Shown: piece by piece, positions 32,879 to 38,744 of the stretch | Position numbering within the stretch: the first letter of the stretch is position 1 | Layout: the number at the start of each line of letters is the position of its first letter | IMG/VR virus record: IMGVR_UViG_3300020183_000206 | Coordinates: 1-38,744 of that record | DNA: 38,744 nucleotides | Direction: 5' to 3' (one strand) | Origin: a virus | The notes under the pieces: model-generated | Databases searched by the model: none | The model's input: the letters and a program-made list of their open reading frames with translations, nothing else | Told to the model about the DNA's origin: nothing | Made by a program: the position numbers and the translations under genes

Positions 32879-33309
32879 AAATGACCAAAAAATTTGACAA
32901 GTTAAATGAAACCTTTAATGTCTCTGGAGAAATTGTTTCTTCAGAGGTAGAATCTGTTGATGATAAAATTGAAAAAATTTCTCAAATTTCAGATGATATA
33001 AAAAAAGATTATGATTACACAAGAGGTAATTTATATTCAATTATAGAAAAAGGTCAAGAAGCAATCAATGGAATTCTTGAACTTGCACAAGAAAGTGAAA
33101 TGCCAAGAGCTTATGAAGTTGCAGGTCAATTAATTAAAAACGTAGCAGATGCCACTGATAAGTTAATGGATCTTCAAAAGAAATTGAAGGACATTGATGA
33201 AACAAAAAGTTCCAAAGGACCTACAAATGTTACCAATGCATTATTCGTCGGGTCAACAGCAGAATTATCAAAATTATTAAAAAACGGACTTACCTCAGAA
33301 GATAAATAA
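32875..33309 (+). CDS. 16: Terminase small subunit gp16
   Basis: 144 aa (T4 gp16 has 164). Aligned landmarks are KKDYDYTRGNLYSIIEKGQE (T4 '[20 protein letters not shown]'), AQESEMPRAYEVAGQLIKNV (T4 '[20 protein letters not shown]') and NALFVGSTAELSKLLKNG (T4 'NATVFMGSPTELMDEIGD'). The central part is a helical hairpin/coiled coil that oligomerises. Gp16 recognises concatemeric phage DNA and regulates the large terminase gp17, whose gene is not in the window. Translation is coupled to gp15. Confidence 0.93.
   Translation: MKMTKKFDKLNETFNVSGEIVSSEVESVDDKIEKISQISDDIKKDYDYTRGNLYSIIEKGQEAINGILELAQESEMPRAYEVAGQLIKNVADATDKLMDLQKKLKDIDETKSSKGPTNVTNALFVGSTAELSKLLKNGLTSEDK
33301..33308 (+). promoter_or_regulatory. 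Late promoter of the fibre cassette
   Basis: GATAAATA overlaps the gp16 stop and lies 13 nt before the ATG at 33322. It marks the switch from neck/packaging genes to the fibre cassette. Confidence 0.6.
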
Positions 33310-33321
33310 TTAAAAAAAGTC

Positions 33322-33657
33322 ATGGCAGTTCCTGCTATTAATTTAACACTAGATAAAGGCACAAGTTTTGAAGCGACTTTTACTGTCAAAAATTCTGATG
33401 GCAGCACTTTTAATTTGGCAAACTACACTGCAACTGCAAAGATTAAAAAACACCCTACAGCAACTACATCAAAATCATTTTCCACTACGATTACGGCAGG
33501 AATAGGTGAAATTAAAGTTTCTATGGGAGCAACGGTCACCTCAGATTTGACTTCGGGTAGAAATTATTATGATGTGATTATTACAAATAATAGTACCAGC
33601 AAAGTCATAAAAGTTTTTGAAGGATCAATTATCGTTTCGGACACGGTTTCATTATGA
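33322..33657 (+). CDS. Small beta-sandwich virion protein, 111 aa
   Basis: Starts MAVPAINLTLDKGTSFEATF. Alternating strands (FTVKNSDGSTFNLANYTATA and YYDVIITNNSTSKVIKVFEG) resemble the small Ig-like baseplate-upper/tail-associated domains of tailed phages: 'G.sf...f.v...dG...dLtgyt..a.ir', 'l..G.Y.Ydv'. It is probably a structural or fibre-attachment protein. It is coupled to the next gene by an ATGA overlap and preceded by a late promoter. The assignment rests on fold pattern only. Confidence 0.7.
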   Translation: MAVPAINLTLDKGTSFEATFTVKNSDGSTFNLANYTATAKIKKHPTATTSKSFSTTITAGIGEIKVSMGATVTSDLTSGRNYYDVIITNNSTSKVIKVFEGSIIVSDTVSL

Positions 33658-33977
33658 CATATAAAGTTACTTTAGGTTCAGGAAATGAATTTTCAGTTAA
33701 ACTTAAAACTACAAAATTAAAAGTTCAATCTAATACAGAGGTTATGGTGCCGGCACAATTTTCAGACTTAACAGATTTTGATACTACCAATAAACACGAT
33801 CAATATGTGATCATGTACAATTCTACAACACAAAAATATGAGTTGGTAAATCCTGATAAAGTTCTTTCGTCTGCTGCTGTTACTGAACCAATTCAACCAG
33901 GTCTTCCTGCAGATTTTGAAGATGTTTTAGATGTTGATTTAGACGATAGAATTGATTTGGATGCCGGAGGGTTTTAA
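33654..33977 (+). CDS. Putative virion structural protein, 107 aa
   Basis: Starts MTYKVTLGSGNEFSVKLKTT. A basic beta N-terminus is followed by QFSDLTDFDTTNKHDQYVIM and YNSTTQKYELVNPDKVL, the 'l.Dvd.s.l.dg..L.yd..t.kw..v..d' motif typical of fibre-neck connectors in cyanophages. It then has a very acidic tail (DFEDVLDVDLDDRIDLDAGGF region). ATGA overlap with the preceding gene suggests the two work as a pair, perhaps as an adaptor for the fibres encoded downstream. The function is inferred. Confidence 0.7.
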   Translation: MTYKVTLGSGNEFSVKLKTTKLKVQSNTEVMVPAQFSDLTDFDTTNKHDQYVIMYNSTTQKYELVNPDKVLSSAAVTEPIQPGLPADFEDVLDVDLDDRIDLDAGGF

Positions 33978-33980
33978 ATT

Positions 33981-33988
33981 AATAAATA
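33981..33988 (+). promoter_or_regulatory. Late promoter before the 446-aa fibre
   Basis: AATAAATA lies 21 nt before the ATG at 34010, directly after the preceding stop. Confidence 0.6.
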
Positions 33989-34009
33989 ATAGAAAAATAG
34001 TGTAAAAAA

Positions 34010-35350
34010 ATGCCCGCACCAGTACTTCAGATAAAAAGAGGTTTAGCCTCTAATGTTGGACTTGCATCATTTAAAGCAGGTGAACCGGGATTCACCACTG
34101 ATAAGTATGACTTTTATATTGGTCTTGATGGAACTGCAGCAAATCAAAAATTCTTTGGAAGTTCTCGTTATTGGAACCGTGAAAATGGTTCAACATCTGC
34201 GGTTTTAAATTTAGTAGATAAAGACGGAACAAATGGTATTAAGTTAAAGGCAGCAAATACGCTTGCGGGAATTGTTACTTTTACACTTCCTAGTGCAGAC
34301 GGAACTTCAAACCAAGCAATTGTAACTGACGGTCTTGGTGGTTTAAGTTTTGCCACTGTTACAACAAGTGCTGCAACCTTAACTGGTGCTGGTGCTGGTG
34401 TTACAACTTTCTTAGTTACTCCTTCATCGGCTAACTTAGCTGCTGCAGTTACTGATGAAACTGGATCTGGTGCTCTCGTATTTGCAACTTCACCAACTCT
34501 TGTTTCGCCAAATATTGGCGATGCAACTGCTACCAATTTAAATGTATCTGGTATTGCAACAATTGGAAGTGGTGTTGGAGTTACTCAGTTCTCAGGATCA
34601 GTATCCACAGGAACTTCAACTTCCTCCGTTCCAACTTCATCTGCAGTTATTGACTATGTTGGTTCTCAGATTGGAAACGTTGATTTAACTCTTGGTATTA
34701 ATGCTGATACTGGTGGCCCAAGCACAGTTACAACATCTCAGACTTTAACGATTGCTGGAACTGCAAACGAAGTTGAAACCTCCGTTGCGTCACAAACAAT
34801 TACTGTTGGTCTTCCAAATGACGTAGTTGTTGGTACATCTTTAAGTGCTCCAACTATTAAAACCGCAACTTTACAAGCATCTGATGGAACAACCGGTCTT
34901 ACGATTGCCAACTCAACGGGGGCTTTAGTTGCTTCAAACAATTTGACAGTTAATGGCGATCTTTATATTAATGGCAATACAACTCAAATTAATACTACAG
35001 AATTAACAGTTAATGATAGAACTGTCACATTAGGTATTCAAACTGGTGCCACTCCATCCACAACAACGTGGGATCTTGGAGTCATGATGAATTATGGTGA
35101 TGCTGGTGTTGCAAAAACTGCTGGCGTTGTCTGGCAATATTCAACTGAGAGATTTATATTCTCTGCTAACTCAGACAATCCAGTTTCTGGCAATAATACA
35201 ACGACACCAGTTATCACTGTTGCAACGTATGCTCCAATCGAAATTGGATCCCTTTGGGTCAATGACTGTGCTGGACAATCTCAAGTTATCTCTTGCACAG
35301 GAGCAGAAAGATTCCTTGAGAACATTACGGTTGATGCAGGAACATTCTGA
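34010..35350 (+). CDS. Tail-fibre / adhesin-like protein, 446 aa
   Basis: The N-terminus (MPAPVLQIKRGLASNVGLAS, then FKAGEPGFTTDKYDFYIGLD) is a virion-anchoring head found on phage fibres ('lKRG....lp.l..GEpgf.tDt..lyiG.dg'). A long Thr/Ser/Ala/Gly beta stalk follows. The C-terminus has NGNTTQINTTELTVNDRTVT and VWQYSTERFIFSANSDNPV, a recurring cyanophage fibre tip, ending SCTGAERFLENITVDAGTF. It probably binds the host surface. It has its own late promoter and a terminator (35372-35397). Confidence 0.82.
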   Translation: MPAPVLQIKRGLASNVGLASFKAGEPGFTTDKYDFYIGLDGTAANQKFFGSSRYWNRENGSTSAVLNLVDKDGTNGIKLKAANTLAGIVTFTLPSADGTSNQAIVTDGLGGLSFATVTTSAATLTGAGAGVTTFLVTPSSANLAAAVTDETGSGALVFATSPTLVSPNIGDATATNLNVSGIATIGSGVGVTQFSGSVSTGTSTSSVPTSSAVIDYVGSQIGNVDLTLGINADTGGPSTVTTSQTLTIAGTANEVETSVASQTITVGLPNDVVVGTSLSAPTIKTATLQASDGTTGLTIANSTGALVASNNLTVNGDLYINGNTTQINTTELTVNDRTVTLGIQTGATPSTTTWDLGVMMNYGDAGVAKTAGVVWQYSTERFIFSANSDNPVSGNNTTTPVITVATYAPIEIGSLWVNDCAGQSQVISCTGAERFLENITVDAGTF

Positions 35351-35364
35351 TTTTATTTACATAC

Positions 35365-35372
35365 TCTAAATA
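35365..35372 (+). promoter_or_regulatory. Late-promoter-like box at a terminator
   Basis: TCTAAATA is a variant late box (CTAAATA) 25 nt before the ATG at 35398. It touches the 5' arm of the terminator. Confidence 0.45.
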
Positions 35373-35397
35373 GAGGGAGTTATCTCCCTCTTTTTTT
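35372..35397 (+). terminator. Rho-independent terminator
   Basis: AGAGGGAG (35372-35379) pairs with CTCCCTCT (35384-35391) around TTAT, followed by six more Ts to 35397. It ends the 446-aa fibre unit. The next ATG begins at the base directly after the T-run. Confidence 0.9.
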
Positions 35398-35583
35398 ATG
35401 TCTGAAGAAGATTTGAAATTGGTACTGGCTAAATATCAACAAAGAGCATTTGAGTTATTCAATCAAAATATTGTTCTTGAGACTCAGGTAGAACAACTAA
35501 CTAAAAAAGTTTCAACACTTCAAAGTGAAGTTGAAAAATTGTCACAAAAGACTAAAAGAACTCAAAAGTTAGATGACTTTTAA
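35398..35583 (+). CDS. Small coiled-coil protein, 61 aa
   Basis: Starts MSEEDLKLVLAKYQQRAFEL and continues FNQNIVLETQVEQLTKKVST. Heptad-spaced Leu, Val and Ile (VLETQVEQLTKKVSTLQSEV) from about residue 25 to 50 predict a parallel coiled coil, with a basic KTKRTQKLDDF tail. It starts immediately after a terminator T-run with no Shine-Dalgarno. Its position among fibre genes suggests a trimerisation or assembly helper, but it could equally be a regulatory protein. No function is established. Confidence 0.75.
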   Translation: MSEEDLKLVLAKYQQRAFELFNQNIVLETQVEQLTKKVSTLQSEVEKLSQKTKRTQKLDDF

Positions 35584-35584
35584 T

Positions 35585-35592
35585 TATAAATA
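35585..35592 (+). promoter_or_regulatory. Late promoter, consensus TATAAATA
   Basis: An exact T4-type late box lies right after the preceding stop and 53 nt before the ATG at 35646, the longest leader among these units. That leader contains an 18-nt palindrome. Confidence 0.65.
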
Positions 35593-35600
35593 AATTTAAT

Positions 35601-35618
35601 ACTCAGTATATACTGAGT
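35601..35618 (+). promoter_or_regulatory. Perfect 18-nt palindrome in the leader
   Basis: ACTCAGTATATACTGAGT is its own reverse complement. It lies 8 nt after the late box, around the expected transcription start, so it could be an operator for a dimeric protein or a hairpin at the 5' end of the mRNA. Confidence 0.5.
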
Positions 35619-35645
35619 TTACGGTACATACCACACATGAGTTAG

Positions 35646-36236
35646 ATGGCTGATCCTAAGATTAGAATTAAACGATCTTCGGTTGCGGGTAAGATACCAA
35701 CCCCAGATCAAGTTCCATTAGGCGAATTAGCTCTTAATACTTACGATGGTAAGTTATTCGCTTCTAAAAATGTAGGTATTGGAACAACCGTAATTGCTGT
35801 CAACCCTTGGAGCGTTGGGGTTGGTACAGATTCTTATAATACATATTTTACGGAAGGAAGTGTCGGTATAGGAACCACACTTCCCACATCTAAACTTGAT
35901 GTTGTTGGAGATGCAAAAGTTTCTGGAGTTGTCACAGCAACATCATTTTCTGGAGATGGTGGTGGATTAACGGGAATTCCCAAGGATTTTACAGCATATA
36001 CTGCAGGAATTGCAACATCAAAATCAGTAGGAATCAATACAACAAACCTTGATGACCCAGATTTAACTGGAATTGGAAATTCTTTTCAAGGTCTTTATGT
36101 TGGAAATGGAATGATTATTGTGGATAATGTCTTAAATGGAAATCATTATATTGGAACTAATTTTAATGGTTTGATGGCAGGCCCAGTAACAATCAATGGG
36201 TCTTTGACGATTGATGGCAATTATGTGGTTGTATAA
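35646..36236 (+). CDS. VGIGTT-repeat tail-fibre protein, 196 aa
   Basis: The anchor head MADPKIRIKRSSVAGKIPTP, then LGELALNTYDGKLFASKN, is the '.iRIKRSsv.gk.P....l..GElalNt.Dgklf' fibre N-terminus. It is followed by SVGIGTTLPTSKLDVVGDAK, the recurrent 'VGIGTt.PtskLdV.Gd' stalk repeat, and a GDGGGLTGIP turn. The C-terminus is a Gly/Asn-rich beta region ending GNYVVV. It is probably a trimeric fibre segment. The next gene follows after a strong Shine-Dalgarno, so the two are co-translated. Confidence 0.82.
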   Translation: MADPKIRIKRSSVAGKIPTPDQVPLGELALNTYDGKLFASKNVGIGTTVIAVNPWSVGVGTDSYNTYFTEGSVGIGTTLPTSKLDVVGDAKVSGVVTATSFSGDGGGLTGIPKDFTAYTAGIATSKSVGINTTNLDDPDLTGIGNSFQGLYVGNGMIIVDNVLNGNHYIGTNFNGLMAGPVTINGSLTIDGNYVVV

Positions 36237-36241
36237 GGGAG
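36235..36241 (+). promoter_or_regulatory. Strong ribosome-binding site
   Basis: AAGGGAG overlaps the stop of the 196-aa fibre gene and lies 7 nt before the ATG at 36249. It is one of few good Shine-Dalgarno sites in the window and supports that start. Confidence 0.75.
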
Positions 36242-36248
36242 CAGTAAA

Positions 36249-37151
36249 ATGACAATCATCAATCCAAATAGTATTTCTGGTATTACAAGTATTACCGCTT
36301 TAACTAATAAAATTAGTTTTTTTAATTCTAGCGGAACTCTATCTGGTCTAGAACTTGATGGAGTTAATTTTTATTCAACTTCTGGTGTAAGTACATTTTC
36401 ATCAATTCACATTGGCAATGATGTTACGATTGGATCTGGAATCGTAACAGCTCTTGGTGGATTTAATATTGGAATCAATTCAGCTGGAACTACAATTACA
36501 TCTGGACCACTCAAAACCCTAAATTTTATTGGTGCTGGCAATACCTTTGCAGTCAATGGAACTACAATAGATATTAGTATTGCTGGTGGTGGAGGCAACC
36601 CCACTCAATGGGTAACGACGGCAACCGGAATTCATACTCTTTCTAATGTTGGTGTTGGAACTACCAGTCCTCAATATACTCTAGATGTTAGTGGTGATAT
36701 TAATTTTACTGGAACATTTTATGAAAATGGAAGTCAATTTGTAGCATCGCGGTGGACTGCTGGTGCCGGAACTACAATTTATAGGGATTCATTTGTTGGT
36801 ATTGGAAGCACTCAACCAGAATATACATTAGACGTTGGTGGAGATATTAATTTTAGTGGTAACTTTTATCAGAATAAATCATTATTCGTAGCATCACGTT
36901 GGTCTGCCGGAACTGGAACTACAATTTATAGGGATTCATTTGTTGGTATTGGAACCACAAACCCATCAGAAAAAGTAGAAATTTCTCAAGGTAATATTCT
37001 TGTAACTGATGGTGCAGTATTAACGGATCAAAATATTAATGCCAATGTTACAATTGGAACTGGAAAGAATGGACTCTTAATTGGACCCGTCACTGTTGGT
37101 GTTGGAATTACAATTGATGTTGCTTCAGGTTCCACGCTTGTTATCGTCTAA
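36249..37151 (+). CDS. VGIGTT-repeat tail-fibre protein, 300 aa
   Basis: Starts MTIINPNSISGITSITALTN and ends GSTLVIV. The middle holds repeated units: VGVGTTSPQYTLDVSGDINF, then SRWTAGAGTTIYRDSFVGIG, and again with near-identical sequence 49 residues later. This gives tandem beta-helical or triple-stranded stalk elements. It lacks the IKRSS anchor of the upstream fibre, so it may extend or pair with it. The shared operon and SD coupling support a heteromeric fibre. The function is inferred from repeat type. Confidence 0.8.
   Translation: MTIINPNSISGITSITALTNKISFFNSSGTLSGLELDGVNFYSTSGVSTFSSIHIGNDVTIGSGIVTALGGFNIGINSAGTTITSGPLKTLNFIGAGNTFAVNGTTIDISIAGGGGNPTQWVTTATGIHTLSNVGVGTTSPQYTLDVSGDINFTGTFYENGSQFVASRWTAGAGTTIYRDSFVGIGSTQPEYTLDVGGDINFSGNFYQNKSLFVASRWSAGTGTTIYRDSFVGIGTTNPSEKVEISQGNILVTDGAVLTDQNINANVTIGTGKNGLLIGPVTVGVGITIDVASGSTLVIV
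36768..36954 (+). repeat. 40-nt direct repeat within the fibre gene
   Basis: Identical 40-nt copies occupy 36768-36807 and 36915-36954, beginning GGAACTACAATTTATAGGGA. The 147-nt period equals 49 codons, so the protein repeat (GTTIYRDSFVGIG) stays in frame. This suggests recent duplication or gene conversion. Confidence 0.9.
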
Positions 37152-37154
37152 ATA
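37147..37154 (+). promoter_or_regulatory. Late-promoter-like box before the S74 fibre
   Basis: TCTAAATA overlaps the preceding stop and lies 20 nt before the ATG at 37175. An AAGGA site follows at 37159-37163. Confidence 0.5.
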
Positions 37155-37174
37155 CGTCAAGGAATTAAAAGTAA

Positions 37175-38398
37175 ATGAGCACTCTTCGAATTAGTAATAT
37201 AGAAGCAAAGGCAGATATTTCAAGCCCTACTATTGATGAGAAGGTAAAGATTACCAACTCTCAAGGTGCAGTTTTAATGCAACTTGATGGAAAAAATTCT
37301 GGTATCACAACCGTTGGAATCAATACAACCGCAGCAACACTTACAGTTAGTGGAAACAATGTAACTTTTGCTGGGAGTGTTACTTCAAGTGGAGTTTCTA
37401 CGTTTTCTAGTGGGATTGTAGTTTCTGCCGGATCAACAGCAGCACCTTCTATCAGTCCAACTGGGGATTCTAATACTGGTATCTTCTTCCCATCTGCTGA
37501 TACTATTGCGTTTGGTGAAGGTGGTGCTGAGGCAGCCCGCATCGACTCCTCAGGGCGTGTAGGGATTGGCACTACGAGCCCTAGCGACTTGTTGCATATC
37601 AAAGCAACAAACCCTGTTTGTATTGTTGAAGGAACAGGAGCTTATTCTGGTTTTAGTTTGCAAAATAGCGGAGGCTCAACAAAAGGTTTTGTTTTTGTTT
37701 CGCAAAGTGGTGGTGTTGGTCAGATAAGAGGAGAAAGTATTGCGTTTACAAATGCTGACGCAAGCACCGAACGCGCCCGCATCGACTCCAGCGGAAGCCT
37801 GTTAGTTGGCACGTTTTCGACTATTGCGGCTGCTGGTGGCGCTCGTTTCCAACTTACACAAAATAATGCGAACTGGATTCACTATATCGCTAACACCGGT
37901 TCGTCGGGAAATATCTTTGGACAATACATTCAGTTTTCTGGGCAAACTCCTAACAACGCAACTAGCAAATTTTTAGCTTGCGAGGATAGTACTGCAGAAA
38001 GACTTACAGTCCGTTCCAACGGTGGCATTGCCAACTATAGCGCCAACAACGTCAACCTCTCTGACCGCAACGTCAAAAAGGACATCGCACCTGCCGTTGG
38101 CACTTGGGACTGCTTGAAAGAGTGGGAGATTGTCAACTTTCGCTATAAAGATCAGCCTGACGATGCCGATCTAAACATGGGCGTAATTGCCCAACAAGTT
38201 GCTGAAAGCTGCCCAGAAGTAATTCAGGTGTTCCAAGAAGCCAAGGAAGCCACAGAGACAAAGCCCGCTCAGGAGGAACGTCTTGGCATCAAAGAACAAC
38301 AGATGTACTGGATGGCAATCAAAGCCCTTCAGGAAGCTCAAGTTCGCATCGAACAACTGGAAGCCGAAATGGCTGAAGTCAAAGCCCAACTGGCTTAG
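37175..38398 (+). CDS. Tail fibre with C-terminal S74 intramolecular chaperone
   Basis: 407 aa. An N-terminal beta stalk (MSTLRISNIEAKADISSPTI; SPTGDSNTGIFFPSADTIAF) is followed by RIDSSGRVGIGTTSPSDLLH and RIDSSGSLLVG repeats. Residues 296-407 are a peptidase S74/endosialidase chaperone domain: NLSDRNVKKDI gives the Ser296/Lys301 pair at the spacing of the endosialidase dyad. NMGVIAQQVAESCPEV and a C-terminal coiled coil (EEQ-type QLEAEMAEVKAQLA) complete it. Such domains trimerise the fibre, then cut themselves off before the Ser. The 3' two-thirds (from about 37510) is visibly richer in G and C than its neighbours, consistent with horizontal acquisition. Confidence 0.9.
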   Translation: MSTLRISNIEAKADISSPTIDEKVKITNSQGAVLMQLDGKNSGITTVGINTTAATLTVSGNNVTFAGSVTSSGVSTFSSGIVVSAGSTAAPSISPTGDSNTGIFFPSADTIAFGEGGAEAARIDSSGRVGIGTTSPSDLLHIKATNPVCIVEGTGAYSGFSLQNSGGSTKGFVFVSQSGGVGQIRGESIAFTNADASTERARIDSSGSLLVGTFSTIAAAGGARFQLTQNNANWIHYIANTGSSGNIFGQYIQFSGQTPNNATSKFLACEDSTAERLTVRSNGGIANYSANNVNLSDRNVKKDIAPAVGTWDCLKEWEIVNFRYKDQPDDADLNMGVIAQQVAESCPEVIQVFQEAKEATETKPAQEERLGIKEQQMYWMAIKALQEAQVRIEQLEAEMAEVKAQLA

Positions 38399-38431
38399 TC
38401 CCCTTCACTAATAAACTCATAAGAAATAAAA

Positions 38432-38621
38432 ATGGCATCATCAGAAATTAGAGTTAATACTATAAAAAGTAGAAGTCGGCAGAACTTATCACAGACATTG
38501 CCGCACACCAGGAGAGGATGTTTCTAATGACTGTGCAGAACTTCAAGCAGTCGCAGCAGCATTATGGACACCAGAGGTCATTGCTGCTTATCAAGCATCC
38601 ATTCAGACCACTGGTCTATAA
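38432..38621 (+). pseudogene. Degenerate tail-fibre gene remnant
   Basis: ATG at 38432 begins a fibre anchor, MASSEIRVNTIKSRS, of the kind that starts long cyanophage fibres, but the frame stops at 38525 after 31 residues. From 38466 another frame (+1) runs to TAA at 38619-38621 and ends TPGEDVSNDCAELQAVAAAL, then WTPEVIAAYQASIQTTGL. A third frame contributes AELITDIAAH just upstream. Joined, these read as the C-terminus of one protein, broken by small deletions. It most likely lost its fibre body by deletion. A short functional 31-aa peptide is possible but less likely. Confidence 0.7.
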
Positions 38622-38624
38622 ATA
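38617..38624 (+). promoter_or_regulatory. Late promoter, consensus TATAAATA
   Basis: An exact late box overlaps the end of the fibre remnant and lies 17 nt before the ATG at 38642. Confidence 0.65.
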
Positions 38625-38641
38625 CCTAAAAATGATAAAAA

Positions 38642-38744
38642 ATGGGAATATTAATAAACGGACAAACTGATACCATTTCTGCTAGTGATGGCAGTTTAAA
38701 CATAAGTGACTATGAGTTGTCCGTATCCTCTAGTATTAATATTA
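38642..38744 (+). CDS. Fibre-like protein, 3' partial
   Basis: The frame opens at ATG 38642 and is still open at the window end. The visible N-terminus is MGILINGQTDTISASDGSLN, then ISDYELSVSSSINI. The 'I.NGqtDtIsAsDGsl.i' start resembles N-termini of cyanophage fibre or adhesin proteins, so this is probably the next member of the cassette. It has a consensus late promoter 17 nt upstream. An out-of-frame ATG at 38633 is ignored because its frame stops soon. Only 34 residues can be seen. Confidence 0.65.
   Translation, partial: MGILINGQTDTISASDGSLNISDYELSVSSSINI

Noticed and set aside
34168-34941. Minus-strand frames inside the fibre gene
   Set aside because: Repetitive Thr/Val/Ala codons leave the complementary strand open; there are no promoters or ribosome sites.
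35637-35645. Two-codon upstream reading frame ATG AGT TAG abutting the fibre ATG
   Set aside because: Attractive as a coupling device but very likely a chance occurrence; no support beyond position.
1-38744. tRNA, integrase, attachment site or host photosynthesis genes
   Set aside because: I looked for cloverleaf-like stretches, integrase motifs and psbA-like proteins and saw none in this window.

Overview
The window looks like part of a T4-like marine cyanophage genome (a myovirus infecting Synechococcus or Prochlorococcus). It is AT-rich and all supported genes lie on the + strand. It carries T4-type baseplate and neck genes in T4 order: gp25, gp6, a giant gp7-like protein, gp8, a DUF4815 protein, gp13, gp14, gp15 and gp16. 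NATAAATA-type late promoters sit at several gene boundaries. The family assignments rest on motifs and on remembered T4 proteins; no search was run. The host range is inferred.

Region 1 (1-5480) is an accessory block of very small genes (36-137 aa), one glycosyltransferase and one 210-aa protein. Many are translationally coupled by ATGA or TAATG overlaps. Strong sigma70-type promoters (TTGACA-N17-TATACT at 1682-1710; TTGACA-N17-TAAAAT at 3414-3442) suggest early expression by host polymerase. The block also holds a 31-nt direct-repeat array (1437-1570) in a 440-nt non-coding gap, a possible H-type pseudoknot (2503-2544), two promoters sharing an unusual -10/discriminator block, and a clear terminator (4533-4557).

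Region 2 (5487-29636) encodes the baseplate: gp25 and gp6 (wedge), a 3988-aa gp7-like giant with the T4 gp7 C-terminal core at its N-terminus and a YHYH domain, gp8, and a 2624-aa DUF4815 protein in the gp9/gp10 position. Two coupled small proteins follow.

Region 3 (29636-33309) encodes the neck, tail terminator and small terminase: gp13, gp14, gp15 and gp16. gp8, gp14 and gp15 are longer than their T4 counterparts because beta-rich modules also present in the giant proteins have been added to them.

Region 4 (33301-38744) is a tail-fibre or adhesin cassette: two small structural proteins, a 446-aa fibre, a coiled-coil peptide, two VGIGTT-repeat fibres, a fibre with a C-terminal S74 intramolecular chaperone, a degenerate fibre remnant, and the start of another fibre gene. 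Most units have their own late promoter, which suggests independently exchangeable parts. The large terminase gp17 is not in the window.

The most notable observation is a small set of beta-modules (a GSGY repeat and a second 'ITV..s.GFP...I.Ig.E.i.Y' module) repeated in the giant baseplate proteins and grafted onto otherwise conserved T4 core proteins. This looks like a shared decoration or adhesion vocabulary across the virion.
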